A stretch of 64,000 nucleotides of DNA from Pseudomonas sihuiensis (lineage in GTDB: Bacteria; Pseudomonadota; Gammaproteobacteria; Pseudomonadales; Pseudomonadaceae): contig NZ_LT629797.1 of assembly GCF_900106015.1 (NCBI RefSeq), positions 5,394,001 to 5,458,000 on the forward strand, read 5' to 3'. Shown in pieces: positions 55,235-64,000 of this stretch. The notes below the pieces were generated by a model. It made no database searches, was not told where the DNA came from, and saw only the letters and a program-made list of their open reading frames with translations. The position numbers and the translations under genes were made by a program. Every line of letters begins with the position of its first letter. Position 1 is the stretch's first letter.

Positions 55235-56839
55235 ATGATTCGCAAGCGTACCGTCGCCATCGGCTTTATCGGCACCACCCTGGATCGGGTCGGCAAGGGT
55301 GCCAATCGCTGGAACAAATGGCGGCCGAGTATCGGCCTGTGTCAGCAGCCGGATCTGCTGATCGACCGTCTGGAGCTGATCCACGGCTCCGACGCACGTG
55401 ATATCGGCCTTGCCGAGCGCATTCGCGCGGACATCGAGCAGATCTCCCCGGAAACCGAGGTGCGCCTGCAACAAATGCAGTTGCGCAACCCTTGGGATTT
55501 CGAGGAGGTCTATGGCGCGCTGCACGACTTCACCAATGCCTATGTCTTCGATACCGAACACGAGGACTATCTCGTGCATATCACTACCGGTACGCACGTC
55601 GCGCAGATCTGCTGGTTCCTGCTGACCGAGGCGCGCTATCTACCGGCAAGGCTGATACAAACTTCACCCACACGCAGGCGCGCCGAGGTCGATCCGGTCA
55701 CGGGCACCTACACGCTGATCGACCTGGATCTGTCGCGCTATGACCGCATCGCCTCGCGCTTTCAGAACACACGCCTGGAGGGGCTGGCCTTCCTCAAGTC
55801 GGGCATCGCCACGCGCAATGCCGCCTTCAACCGCTCCATCGAGCAGATCGAGCGAGTCGCCGTGCGCTCCTCGGCGCCCATGCTGCTGATCGGCCCGACC
55901 GGCGCGGGTAAGTCGTTTCTGGCGCGGCGGGTGTACGAGCTCAAGCGCAGCCGCCATCTGGTCGATGGTCGCTTCGTCGAGGTCAACTGCGCCACCTTGC
56001 GCGGCGATGGCGCGATGTCGGCGCTGTTCGGCCATATCAAGGGCGCTTTCACTGGCGCGCAGAACGCTCGTGATGGCCTGCTGCGCGCTGCCGATGGTGG
56101 CATGTTGTTCCTCGACGAGATTGGTGAGCTGGGCCTGGACGAGCAGGCCATGCTGCTCAAGGCTGTCGAGGAGAAACGCTTCTTTCCCATGGGCTCAGAC
56201 AAGGAGGTGAGCAGCGACTTCCTGCTGATCGCCGGCACCCACCGCGACTTGCGCGCGCGGGTGGCTGAAGGTCTGTTTCGCGAAGACCTTTACGCGCGGA
56301 TCAACCTTTGGACCTTCGATTTGCCAGGCCTTGCCGGGCGCCGCGAGGATATCGAGCCGAACATCGATTTCGAGCTGCAGCGCCATGCCCGCGAGCAGGG
56401 ACGGCTGGTGCGTTTCAATCTGGAGGCGCGGCGGCGCTATCTGGCCTTCGCCAGCTCCAGCGAGGCCGCTTGGCAGGGCAACTTCCGTGAGCTGTCGGCC
56501 TCGATCACGCGCATGGCGACCCTGGCCGACAGCGGGCGTATCGATGAAGAGCAGGTGCGTGAGGAGATCGAGCGCCTGCGCAGAGCCTGGGGCCAGGTGG
56601 AGCAGGACGATGGGCTGAAGGCCTGGCTGGGCGAGGCGGCGGACGAGCTGGATCTGTTCGACCGCCTGCAGTTACGGGCGGTGCTCGAGGTCTGTCGTCA
56701 GGCCGATAGTTTGTCCGATGCCGGGCGCCGGCTGTACCAGGTGTCGCGCCTGAGCAAGGCGCAGCCCAACGATGCCGACCGGCTGCGCAAGTACCTGGCG
56801 CGTTTCGGCCTGGAGTGGAAGGATCTGCTCGGTAACTGA
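55235..56839 (+). CDS. rtcR: RtcR, CARF-domain sigma-54 activator of the RNA-repair operon
   Basis: RtcR has an N-terminal CARF-like ligand domain, which in Salmonella binds 5' tRNA fragments ending in cyclic phosphate, a central AAA+ domain and a DNA-binding end. The 534-residue protein is colinear with E. coli RtcR: TVAIGFIGTTLDRVGKGANR, NPWDFEEVYGALHDF and EDYLVHITTGTHVAQICWFL in the CARF part, Walker A GPTGAGKS (220-227), the sigma-54 contact GAFTGA (270-275), and a C-terminal helix-turn-helix. The start at 55235 follows GAGGATTGAAC and matches the usual N-terminus; 55199 is rejected. It is divergent from rsr. Confidence 0.95.
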   Translation: MIRKRTVAIGFIGTTLDRVGKGANRWNKWRPSIGLCQQPDLLIDRLELIHGSDARDIGLAERIRADIEQISPETEVRLQQMQLRNPWDFEEVYGALHDFTNAYVFDTEHEDYLVHITTGTHVAQICWFLLTEARYLPARLIQTSPTRRRAEVDPVTGTYTLIDLDLSRYDRIASRFQNTRLEGLAFLKSGIATRNAAFNRSIEQIERVAVRSSAPMLLIGPTGAGKSFLARRVYELKRSRHLVDGRFVEVNCATLRGDGAMSALFGHIKGAFTGAQNARDGLLRAADGGMLFLDEIGELGLDEQAMLLKAVEEKRFFPMGSDKEVSSDFLLIAGTHRDLRARVAEGLFREDLYARINLWTFDLPGLAGRREDIEPNIDFELQRHAREQGRLVRFNLEARRRYLAFASSSEAAWQGNFRELSASITRMATLADSGRIDEEQVREEIERLRRAWGQVEQDDGLKAWLGEAADELDLFDRLQLRAVLEVCRQADSLSDAGRRLYQVSRLSKAQPNDADRLRKYLARFGLEWKDLLGN

Positions 56840-56897
56840 TGGCTGTGCTTTGCTCCGGTATGCTGTGCGCCTGATTCACTCCATGCAAGGAATGCCC

Positions 56898-57479
56898 ATG
56901 CGCCACCCTATGACCGTCGAGCAGTTGCAGCAGGCCTGCACAGCTGGGCATCGTTTCGACTATCTGTATTTCTGGGGGCACAGCCGTGCGGCGGGGACGC
57001 CGGTTGGCAAGAGTTGTCTGAGTCAGTGGTATCCCTCGGCCTTTACCCTCGGAGGCATCCGCTACGCAACGGCCGAGCACTACATGATGGCTGGCAAGGC
57101 ACGTCTGTTCGATGATGCCGATGCGCTGCAGCGCATCCTGGCAGCGCGCATACCGAATGAGGTCAAGGCGATAGGCCGTGAAATCCGTGGTTTCGACGAG
57201 GCGCTTTGGCGTGAAAACCGTCAAGCCATCGTCTTCGAGGGCAATCTCGGCAAGTTCTCCCAAGACCCGGAGCTGGCACGTTACCTGATGGGAACCGCAC
57301 CTCGTTTGCTGGTGGAGGCCAGCCCGGTCGATCCCGTCTGGGGTATCGGCCTGGCAGAGGGGGATGCCAATGCTCATTCGCCCGCGACCTGGCGTGGCCT
57401 TAACCTGCTGGGCTTCGCCCTGATGCAGGTGCGTGAATGCTTGTTGAACGAGCCCGGACGCTTGCACAGCGAGGCTTGA
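56898..57479 (+). CDS. NADAR family N-glycosidase-like protein (YbiA-like)
   Basis: NADAR/YbiA proteins hydrolyse N-glycosidic bonds in riboflavin precursors or ADP-ribosylated guanine and related adducts. The 193-residue product has the diagnostic segments YLYFWGH, LSQWYPSAFTLGGIRYATAE then HYMMAGKARLF, and DPVWGIGLAEGD near the end. The start at 56898 follows AAGGAATGCCC. It lies 59 bp after rtcR on the same strand, but its own ribosome site and gap leave cotranscription open. NADAR proteins act in nucleotide and ADP-ribose metabolism, which fits loosely with RNA repair. Confidence 0.88.
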   Translation: MRHPMTVEQLQQACTAGHRFDYLYFWGHSRAAGTPVGKSCLSQWYPSAFTLGGIRYATAEHYMMAGKARLFDDADALQRILAARIPNEVKAIGREIRGFDEALWRENRQAIVFEGNLGKFSQDPELARYLMGTAPRLLVEASPVDPVWGIGLAEGDANAHSPATWRGLNLLGFALMQVRECLLNEPGRLHSEA

Positions 57480-57547
57480 GCGAGCTGCCTGCCATCAGCG
57501 TCGAGCCTCCTTTTGGGCTGGCGAGTGGTCGCTGAGCACGGGCTCGA

Positions 57548-59401
57548 TCAGTAGTGATACCAGCGCAGCTCCAGCCTCACTTCGTTAACCGGGCTGGCCA
57601 GTTGGCTGAACTCGCGCTGGGCGCTCAGGCGCAGGCCGAGGTTGCGTGACATTTCCCACTGTTGGTTGAGCGACAGGCGCCGGCGCACTTCGCCGTTGTG
57701 GAAGTAGTCGCCGGCCGCCTCCAAGGTCAGGTTACCCAACGGGTTGCGCCACAGCAGCCCGCTGTTGAAGCCCAGCGCCGGGGCGATCACGGCAGCGAAA
57801 TCCTCGTTGTATTCCAGGCGCGCGGTGCCGAGAACGAAGCCGAGCAGGTCATCGTGCAACTGCCAGGTGGCACCGGCGCCGCCGCTGATATGGCCTACCA
57901 GCCGGGTGTCGCCATCTTCGCCGAGCACCCGCTCCAGGCCTCCGCCAACCTGCCAGGACAGCGGCTGCAGCAGGGCATTGCGCGGTGTCAGCGAGCGGAT
58001 GTTGGCCAGGTCCAGGCGTTGCAGTTGCCAGTGGTTGTTCTCGTACTGGCGCAGTTTGAGCTGGAAGATCTCGATCTGTGCGCCGAGCGGGAAGCCGTCT
58101 AGGTTGTCGTTGAGGTCGTGGTAGGCCATGCGCAAGCCGTACTCGGCAAAGGCGCGATCGTCGCGGCTGCCGCCAGCCAGTTGCCAGGTGCGCGACTCAT
58201 GGCCTTCCTCAGGTAGCGGCGGACGCTCGACCTGCAAAGGCGGTGGCGGGTTGCGATTGATCGCACCGAGCAACTGGAAGCTGCGCTGGGCGTTGCTGCT
58301 GCGTTCTTCATCGTTGGCGTGGTAGCGCACCAGGCGGAAGGCGGCGTCCTGGATCAGCGCGCGGCGTTCGGTGGGCAGGGCGAGAAAGTCGCTGTCGTCA
58401 AGCTGCGTTGGATCCTGGCTCAGGCGCAGGACCCACGCCTGCTCGTCGCTATCGAGCGGTTCGGCGCGCGCCAACAGTTCGCGCTCGCGCGAGGGGCGAT
58501 AGTCGATGCGTTCGATCAGCCCGGCATCCTTGACCGCACGCACGGTATCGGTGGGGATGGCGGTGAGCGGGAAGTGCTCGGTCAGCTCGATGCCGGGGCG
58601 GGCGATTTCCAGTAGCTCCAGCAGGCGGTAGGAGCAGTTCTCGTCGAAGAAGAAGTAGTCGAAGCGGATCTGCTTGAGCTCCCAGACGTGTTCGACCATG
58701 TGCGCGGTTTCTTCTGCCGTCAGATTCAGCCGGTATTCCCACAGGTCGCGGTTTTCCAGGCGGTTGTACTCGCTGAGTTTCTCGCGATACGGCACCAGGG
58801 CGAACAGGCCGGGGTAGCCGCCCATCAGGCCACGCCAGGCATAGAGAATGCTGTTGTCGTCGCCTTCGATGAAGGCGCCGAAGTTCAGTGCGTAGCTCAG
58901 CAGCGCGGTGTTGTGGCTGTCGATATCCGGTTGATCGATGCGCAGCAGGGTATGGCCGAACATCGACGAGGGGCTGTTCAGGTAGGCCGCTGGGAACACC
59001 AGCACCGTGCTGTGCGGATTGACGTCGGCGATCCAGTTTCGGTATTCGGCGCAGTCGGGGCTGGGCAGGTCATCGAGTTGCAATTGCGCCTTGAGCCAGC
59101 GGGTACGCGCCGGGTAGACGCATTGCGGGTGACGGTCGCCCAGTTCAGCGGGTTGGTACAGGGCCTTCAGGGTCGCCTGCAGTTCGGCTGCTGGGTTGCT
59201 GTCGCCATCTTCTGCGAGAAAGAAATCGTCGTCGTCGACATAGCTGCGCCAGCCGCCGAGCTTGCCGGTCTCGTAGTGGCCGAGGGCGATCCAGTAGGGG
59301 GCGTTGGCCAGTTGTTCGAGCGTGGCGGCATGCAGGGGAAGACTGAGGCTCAGGGCAAGGACGGCGAATATCCGTTTCAAGATCGCTGTTCTTCTGGTCA
59401 T
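57548..59401 (-). CDS. DUF4105 (Lnb N-terminal) periplasmic protein
   Basis: The 617-residue exported protein has a signal peptide (ending near LPLHA, residues about 1-26), the DUF4105 domain with PSSMFGHTLLRIDQPD, LSYALNFGAFIEGDDNSILYA and FDENCSYRLLELLEIARPG, and a large C-terminal beta-rich domain of the outer-membrane type ending LRWYHY. DUF4105 resembles NlpC/P60-like hydrolases (His in FGHT and Cys in ENCS). Function is not established. The start at 59401 (MTRRTAILKRIF) is chosen because it begins a typical signal peptide; 59455 is an over-extension. Confidence 0.85.
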   Translation of the reverse strand: MTRRTAILKRIFAVLALSLSLPLHAATLEQLANAPYWIALGHYETGKLGGWRSYVDDDDFFLAEDGDSNPAAELQATLKALYQPAELGDRHPQCVYPARTRWLKAQLQLDDLPSPDCAEYRNWIADVNPHSTVLVFPAAYLNSPSSMFGHTLLRIDQPDIDSHNTALLSYALNFGAFIEGDDNSILYAWRGLMGGYPGLFALVPYREKLSEYNRLENRDLWEYRLNLTAEETAHMVEHVWELKQIRFDYFFFDENCSYRLLELLEIARPGIELTEHFPLTAIPTDTVRAVKDAGLIERIDYRPSRERELLARAEPLDSDEQAWVLRLSQDPTQLDDSDFLALPTERRALIQDAAFRLVRYHANDEERSSNAQRSFQLLGAINRNPPPPLQVERPPLPEEGHESRTWQLAGGSRDDRAFAEYGLRMAYHDLNDNLDGFPLGAQIEIFQLKLRQYENNHWQLQRLDLANIRSLTPRNALLQPLSWQVGGGLERVLGEDGDTRLVGHISGGAGATWQLHDDLLGFVLGTARLEYNEDFAAVIAPALGFNSGLLWRNPLGNLTLEAAGDYFHNGEVRRRLSLNQQWEMSRNLGLRLSAQREFSQLASPVNEVRLELRWYHY

Positions 59402-59543
59402 GGCGATGGCCGAGCTTTGGCCAGGCTGTCGATTGGTGTCAAGGCAGTCGAACAAGACATTTCGCGCAAGTGCTGACCGGCGTCAGTCACGAGCTTCGTG
59501 CTGCGCATCACACTGAGCGCTCTTCAACGCAAGGAGACTGCTC

Positions 59544-59888
59544 ATGGCTCACCGTGATGTACTGGACGCTCTGCTGCATGACTACACCACCCGCGCCGAG
59601 GCGATTCGCCGCGATCTGGGGCGCAGCCACTCGGCGGATTTCGCCGAACAGGCGCAGCAGCGGCAGAACGACGAAGTGCTCGAAGCCCTGCTGGCCGAGG
59701 CCGAACATGGTGTATTGCTGGTGCGCCAGGCGCAGCGGCGCCTGGCCGAAGGGCGTTATGGCGAGTGTCTGTGTTGTGGCGAGCCGGTCGAAGCGGCACG
59801 CCTGGCCGCCCTGCCGGTTGCCGAATACTGCTTGCGCTGCGCCGAGGATCTTGGCGATTACAGCAGCCAGGCGGCCAGGCTGAAGTAG
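59544..59888 (+). CDS. TraR/DksA family zinc-finger protein
   Basis: These proteins bind RNA polymerase through its secondary channel. The 114-residue protein has an N-terminal coiled coil (residues about 5-70) and a C4 zinc finger with Cys75, Cys78, Cys96 and Cys99 (CLCCGE ... YCLRCAE). The coiled-coil tip acidic residues typical of full DksA are not obvious, so this may be a DksA-like variant with altered activity. Its last 31 bp overlap the convergent MgtE/CBS gene end. RBS AAGGAGA precedes the start. Confidence 0.85.
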   Translation: MAHRDVLDALLHDYTTRAEAIRRDLGRSHSADFAEQAQQRQNDEVLEALLAEAEHGVLLVRQAQRRLAEGRYGECLCCGEPVEAARLAALPVAEYCLRCAEDLGDYSSQAARLK

Positions 59889-60838
59889 AACAAGAGTGTG
59901 CACAGGTCGGTGACTGCCAGGGTCACCGGCCCTGCGGCGATTTTGGGGTCAAGTCTCAGTGCGTGCAGCAGCGTCGGTACGCTGAGGCCGAGCAGGCAGG
60001 CAGCGCCGAGCGACAGCAGAATGCTGGCGCCGATGATCAGGCCGGTCCAGGCTTCGCCGCGCCAGAGCCAGACGATCAATGCCACCAGGCTGCCGCAGGT
60101 GGCGCCGAGCATCAGCGCGGTCGGCAGTTCATGGCGCAGGCTGCGCAGGTACCAGGCGAGATCGGGCCGCACGCTGCGCAGGGCCTGGATGGTCACTGAC
60201 ATCGATTGCATGCTCACGCTTTCGCCCAGGCCCAGCACCAGGGTGAGAAAGAACGCCAGGACGATGCTCTTGGCCAGTGTGAGCTCGTACAGGCTGGCCA
60301 GCAGGGCGCAGAGGGTGCCGCTGGCTATGGTCGCCAGCAGCCAAGGTACGCGCAGGCGAAAGGCCCAGAATGGCGAGGCGTTGCCAACCTGGGCGACGTG
60401 AAAACCCAGGGTTTCGAACAGCGCATCGGCTTGGTTGCGCTGACGCAGGTCGTGGCTTTCCTCATTGAGCAGGGCGATATCCACCAGGCCGCACAGGCGC
60501 TGCTGCTCGTCCACCACTGGCAGCGCCAGGAAACGGTGACGGATCAGCATCTGGCAGGCATCGAGGATGGTTGCGCGATTGGGCAGCGCGATGATGGCCG
60601 TATCCATCAGTTCGACCAGCTTGGTGTCCAGCGCAGCGGTGAGCAGACGACGGCTGGGTAGCACTCCGATCAGACGCTGCTCATCGTCAACCACATAGAA
60701 ATAGATGATGCGCTCGCCCAGGCCTTGGACCCGTATGTTCTCCAGCGCCTCGCGCACGCTGAGCTGATGATTGAGTGCGGCATAGTCATGGCGAGCGACA
60801 TGCAGGACGGGTAGATGCAGGTGATCGGCTCTGGGCAT
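59858..60838 (-). CDS. CBS-domain MgtE-type magnesium transporter
   Basis: The 326-residue protein has an N-terminal pair of CBS domains (residues about 20-140, with VREALENI and a second LDACQMLIRHRFLALPVVDE) that sense magnesium or nucleotides, and a C-terminal MgtE-type membrane domain with five helices from about residue 165, including FFLTLVLGLGESVSMQSMSV and GASILLSLGAACLLG. It is shorter than full MgtE (missing the N-terminal superhelical domain). The gene is convergent with and overlaps the DksA-like gene by 31 bp. Confidence 0.8.
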   Translation of the reverse strand: MPRADHLHLPVLHVARHDYAALNHQLSVREALENIRVQGLGERIIYFYVVDDEQRLIGVLPSRRLLTAALDTKLVELMDTAIIALPNRATILDACQMLIRHRFLALPVVDEQQRLCGLVDIALLNEESHDLRQRNQADALFETLGFHVAQVGNASPFWAFRLRVPWLLATIASGTLCALLASLYELTLAKSIVLAFFLTLVLGLGESVSMQSMSVTIQALRSVRPDLAWYLRSLRHELPTALMLGATCGSLVALIVWLWRGEAWTGLIIGASILLSLGAACLLGLSVPTLLHALRLDPKIAAGPVTLAVTDLCTLLFYFSLAAWLL

Positions 60839-60989
60839 GGCGGCTTTCGCGTGAAGGACGGTGGTGGGCAGCTTATTACGCGCTCGGATTTTTCATCCTG
60901 AGCTGAATCAAGCCTTGATCCCTTTCGCGCCACAGGCCCAGAATCACCCCATGTTTTGCGGAAACTTCCGCCCGCTATAAGGATCGCCA

Positions 60990-63479
60990 ATGTCCAAGCG
61001 TAGCCTCGATGCTTTGCGCCTTGCCCCCGACTCACTGACCCGCCCCTTCGCCCCCGAGCAGTTCAACTTCAGCAGTACCGATGATCTCGAACCCTTCCGC
61101 GGCGTACTGGGCCAGGCCCGCGCGGTCGAGGCCCTGCAGTTCGGCGTGGCCATGCCGCGCCCTGGCTACAACGTGTTCGTCATGGGCGAGCCGGGTACTG
61201 GACGCTTCTCCTTCGTGCAGCGCTACCTCAAGGCCGAAGCCAAGCGCATGGAGACGCCGGCCGACCGGGTTTACGTCAATCATTTTGACGAGCCGCGCGA
61301 GCCGCGCGCGCTGGAGCTGCCAGCCGGCACCGCGAGTGCTTTCATCGCCGATATCAACCAGTTGATCGACAATCTGCTGGCCACCTTCCCGGCAGTGTTC
61401 GAAACACCGACCTACCAGCAGAAGAAGAGCGCCATCGATCGCAGTTTCAACAAGCGCTACGACCAGGCGTTGGATGTGATCGAGAAACTGTCGCTGGAGA
61501 AGGGCGTGGCCCTGTACCGCGACAGCACCAATATCGCCTTTACCCCGATGGCCGAGGGCAAGGCACTGGATGAAGCCGAGTTCGCTCAGTTGCCGGAAGC
61601 CGAGCGCGAGCGTTTCCATGCGGATATCGCTGCGCTGGAAGAGCGCCTGAATGAGGAGTTGGCCAGCCTGCCGCAGTGGAAGCGCGAGTCGAGCAACCTG
61701 CTGCGTCAACTCAATGAAGAGACCATCACCGTCGCGTTGCAGCCGTTGCTGGCGCCATTGTCGGAGAAGTACGCGGAAAACGCCGGCGTCTGCGCCTATC
61801 TGCAGGCCATGCAGATCAACCTGCTGAAAACCGCCGTCGAGCAACTGGTGGATGTCGACAAGGCCGACCCGCAGCTGCGCAAGCTGCTGGAGGAAATGTA
61901 CTGCCCGAGCCTGGTGGTTGGTCACCACGCCAACGGCGGTGCACCGGTGGTGTTCGAGTCGCACCCGACTTACGACAACCTGTTCGGCCGCATCGAGTAC
62001 AGCTCCGATCAGGGCGCGCTGTACACCAGCTACCGTCAGCTGCGCCCCGGCGCGTTGCACCGCGCCAACGGTGGCTACCTGGTGGTCGAGGCGGAAAAAC
62101 TGCTCAGTGAGCCCTTCGTCTGGGAGGCGCTAAAGCGCGCCCTGCATTCACGCCAGTTGAAGATGGAGTCGCCGCTGGGCGACCTCGGCCGCATCGCGAC
62201 CGTCACCCTCAACCCGCAGGTCATTCCGCTGCAGCTGAAAGTCATCATCATCGGCTCGCGTCAGCTCTATTACGCGCTGCAGGACGCCGATCCGGACTTC
62301 CAGGAGATGTTCCGCGTACTGGTCGATTTCGACGAGGACATCCCGCTCGCCGAAGAAAGTCTTGAGCAATTCGCGCAACTGATGAAAACGCGTACCTCGG
62401 AAGAGGGCATGGCGCCCTTGACCGGCGCTGCGGTGGCGCGCCTGGCTACTCACAGCGCGCGCCTGGCAGAGCACCAGGGGCGCCTGTCAGCGCGTATTGG
62501 TGACCTGTTCCAGCTGGTCAGCGAGGCCGACTTCATTCGCCAGCTTGCCGGGGAAAGCATCACCGACGTCGGCCATATCGAGCGCGCGCTCAAGGCCAAG
62601 GCCACCCGCACCGGACGTGTATCGGCGCGGATCATCGACGACATGCTGGCCGGCATCATTCTCATCGACACCTGCGGCGCCGCCGTCGGCAAGTGCAACG
62701 GCCTGACCGTGCTGGAGGTGGGTGACTCGGCCTTCGGTGTGCCGGCGCGGATTTCCGCCACCGTCTATCCGGGCGGCAGCGGCATCGTCGACATCGAGCG
62801 TGAAGTCAGCCTTGGTCAGCCAATTCACTCCAAGGGCGTGATGATCCTCACCGGGTTCCTCGGCAGCCGCTACGCCCAGGAATTTCCGCTGGAGATTTCC
62901 GCCAGTATCGCCCTGGAACAGTCCTACGGTTACGTCGACGGCGATAGCGCCTCGCTCGGCGAGGTGTGCACGCTGATCTCGGCGTTGTCGCGCACCCCGC
63001 TCAAGCAGTGCTTCGCCATCACCGGCTCGATCAACCAGTTCGGCGAGGTGCAGGCGGTCGGCGGCGTCAACGAGAAGATCGAAGGCTTCTTCCGCCTGTG
63101 CGAGGCGCGTGGCCTAACTGGCGAGCAGGGGGTGATCATCCCGCACTCCAACGTCGCCAACTTGATGCTCGATGAGCGTGTGCTGCAGGCGGTGCGTGCC
63201 GGCCAGTTCAACGTCTATGCCGTGCGCCATGTCGACGAGGCATTGAGCTTGCTGGTCGGCGAGGCGGCCGGGCACCCGGACGAAAAGGGTCGCTTCCCCA
63301 AAGGCAGCGTCAACGCCCGTGTGGTCGAGCGTTTGCGCGATATCGCCGAGATCGGGCTGGAAGAAGCGCTCAAGCCGGCCGACGCGGACAAGGCGAAAGC
63401 CGAAGCCGAGGCGGCAGCGGCGAAACCGGCCAAGGCGCCACGGCGCAAGAAAGGCGAGGGCGAAGGCGCAGCGAGCTGA
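60990..63479 (+). CDS. LonB-like ATP-dependent protease (peptidase S16 family)
   Basis: This 829-residue AAA+ protease is of the LonB-like class found in Pseudomonas beside classical Lon. The N-terminal nucleotide region (VFVMGEPGTGRFSFVQRY, residues about 63-80) has a Walker A-like GEPGTGR, and the C-terminal proteolytic domain shows the Ser-Lys dyad Ser653 (DGDSASLGE) and Lys696 (GGVNEKIEG), 43 residues apart exactly as in Lon. A lysine-rich Ala tail ends the protein. It is the last complete large gene of the window and is monocistronic. Confidence 0.9.
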   Translation: MSKRSLDALRLAPDSLTRPFAPEQFNFSSTDDLEPFRGVLGQARAVEALQFGVAMPRPGYNVFVMGEPGTGRFSFVQRYLKAEAKRMETPADRVYVNHFDEPREPRALELPAGTASAFIADINQLIDNLLATFPAVFETPTYQQKKSAIDRSFNKRYDQALDVIEKLSLEKGVALYRDSTNIAFTPMAEGKALDEAEFAQLPEAERERFHADIAALEERLNEELASLPQWKRESSNLLRQLNEETITVALQPLLAPLSEKYAENAGVCAYLQAMQINLLKTAVEQLVDVDKADPQLRKLLEEMYCPSLVVGHHANGGAPVVFESHPTYDNLFGRIEYSSDQGALYTSYRQLRPGALHRANGGYLVVEAEKLLSEPFVWEALKRALHSRQLKMESPLGDLGRIATVTLNPQVIPLQLKVIIIGSRQLYYALQDADPDFQEMFRVLVDFDEDIPLAEESLEQFAQLMKTRTSEEGMAPLTGAAVARLATHSARLAEHQGRLSARIGDLFQLVSEADFIRQLAGESITDVGHIERALKAKATRTGRVSARIIDDMLAGIILIDTCGAAVGKCNGLTVLEVGDSAFGVPARISATVYPGGSGIVDIEREVSLGQPIHSKGVMILTGFLGSRYAQEFPLEISASIALEQSYGYVDGDSASLGEVCTLISALSRTPLKQCFAITGSINQFGEVQAVGGVNEKIEGFFRLCEARGLTGEQGVIIPHSNVANLMLDERVLQAVRAGQFNVYAVRHVDEALSLLVGEAAGHPDEKGRFPKGSVNARVVERLRDIAEIGLEEALKPADADKAKAEAEAAAAKPAKAPRRKKGEGEGAAS

Positions 63480-63553
63480 TCATATCTTGCACGATTGTCC
63501 CGGATTGCCCGGGACAGGCGCGCAGGCGTTCTTGCTCACGCCTCATACACAGA

Positions 63554-63578
63554 GTTATCCACAGATTGCATGGATAAC
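63554..63578. promoter_or_regulatory. DnaA-box-like site and inverted repeat
   Basis: TTATCCACA (63555-63563) matches the DnaA box consensus, and it is part of the inverted repeat GTTATCC / GGATAAC (63554-63560 with 63572-63578). It lies between the Lon-like gene and the last small gene. It may be a DnaA titration or regulatory site or chance. Confidence 0.5.
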
Positions 63579-63644
63579 TTTGGCCTTCACAGTGCGATCG
63601 TTCGGGGTGTAGGCTGGAGCCTGGATTCCGCGAGGGTCGCCGCC

Positions 63645-63998
63645 ATGCCGCGCAGCCTCTGTCTCACCCGCCAATGCCTGGGCCTGGTCACCCGAATCGA
63701 GTGCGTGATCAAGCCACTGGCAGGAGACAACGGACGTTGGACACTGCTTTGCGCTGCCGGTATGTCGGGAGCACAGCCTTCGGCTATTAAGGCGCAGGGC
63801 CCGTTCTATGGGCCCTCTGTCGCTGAAGGGGTGCTTACGGCGATTGCCGAGAGCCTAGTCCTGCAAGGCTACGTAGAATGCTACGAACCGCCGATCTGGT
63901 GTCTGCACTTGCAGGCCGAGTTGCGTCGTGTCAACGGCGAACGCCACAGCCATGGCGGTGTATTTCAGCCGCAGCCCGAGACTGACGGGCAGAGCTGA
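63645..63998 (+). CDS. Hypothetical protein at the window end
   Basis: The 117-residue protein starts at ATG 63645 (MPRSLCLTRQCLGLVTRIEC) with only a weak ribosome site; a longer frame from 63495 is open but begins in a region with a DnaA box, so the shorter start is preferred. Segments include GRWTLLCAAGMSG and GPFYGPSVAEGVLTAIAESL, an alpha/beta pattern without a known motif. The stop TGA lies at 63996-63998. It follows the Lon-like protease on the same strand. Confidence 0.65.
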   Translation: MPRSLCLTRQCLGLVTRIECVIKPLAGDNGRWTLLCAAGMSGAQPSAIKAQGPFYGPSVAEGVLTAIAESLVLQGYVECYEPPIWCLHLQAELRRVNGERHSHGGVFQPQPETDGQS

Positions 63999-64000
63999 AA

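Overview
The window is chromosomal DNA of a Pseudomonas, most likely of the P. mendocina / P. oleovorans / P. alcaligenes neighbourhood. This is inferred from the GC-rich coding style, the several OprD-type porins, an OprO/P porin, DUF2790 and PtrA-like small proteins, and a Pseudomonas-type Lon paralogue. No species call is possible from sequence reading alone.

Layout. (1) 0-7.6 kb: a catabolic/uptake operon with a GalD/PrpF-type tautomerase, an OprD porin, a complete tripartite tricarboxylate transporter (TctC-TctB-TctA) and a D-2-hydroxyacid dehydrogenase, followed by a LysR regulator; a convergent MFS exporter lies at 7.6-8.8 kb. (2) 8.9-14.7 kb: a decayed mobile region with two integrase 3'-end remnants, a NYN-domain protein, small membrane proteins, an AlpA-type activator and an inovirus-Gp2/YagK-type protein. 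(3) 14.8-32.3 kb: a metal and porin region with a frameshifted cadR next to a CDF exporter, an OprO/P porin, an OprD gene stopped by one amber codon, a second CadR/PbrR-type regulator, another OprD, a PtrA-like protein, an IS3-family remnant and a complete czcS-czcR / czcC-czcB-czcA zinc-cadmium-cobalt efflux locus. (4) 32.5-43.7 kb: an integrative island whose P4-type integrase sits against the 3' end of the tmRNA gene. It carries a phage-type recombination module (RadC, YqaJ exonuclease, DUF932, zinc ribbon) and a two-gene nuclease plus helicase pair resembling a Hachiman-type anti-phage system. (5) 43.9-64 kb: core-like DNA with ssrA, a large hybrid sensor kinase, a complete RNA-repair locus, a NADAR protein, a DUF4105 protein, a DksA-like protein, an MgtE/CBS membrane protein and a LonB-like protease.

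The most striking object is the RNA-repair operon (47.7-56.8 kb). Its divergent activator RtcR faces a sigma-54 promoter that drives rsr (Ro60 orthologue), a 560-nt non-coding stretch, rtcB, a HEAT-repeat gene, an unknown gene, a nucleotidyltransferase gene and rtcA. The non-coding stretch resolves by hand folding into five tandem Y RNA-like units. Each has a closed stem carrying a conserved bulged motif (CGAATGC...TGG on the 5' side, TTGTCG-like on the 3' side). Three units carry a circularly permuted tRNA mimic (T-arm, acceptor-like hairpin, D-arm), one lacks the D-arm, and one is only the Ro-binding stem-loop. Two protein genes of the same operon (rtcA and the unknown gene) are each interrupted by one in-frame amber codon, as is an oprD gene elsewhere in the window.

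Metal control shows a second linkage. A canonical MerR-family (CadR/PbrR-type) operator-promoter lies upstream of czcR-czcS, so a CadR-like sensor probably switches on the two-component system that in turn controls czcCBA.
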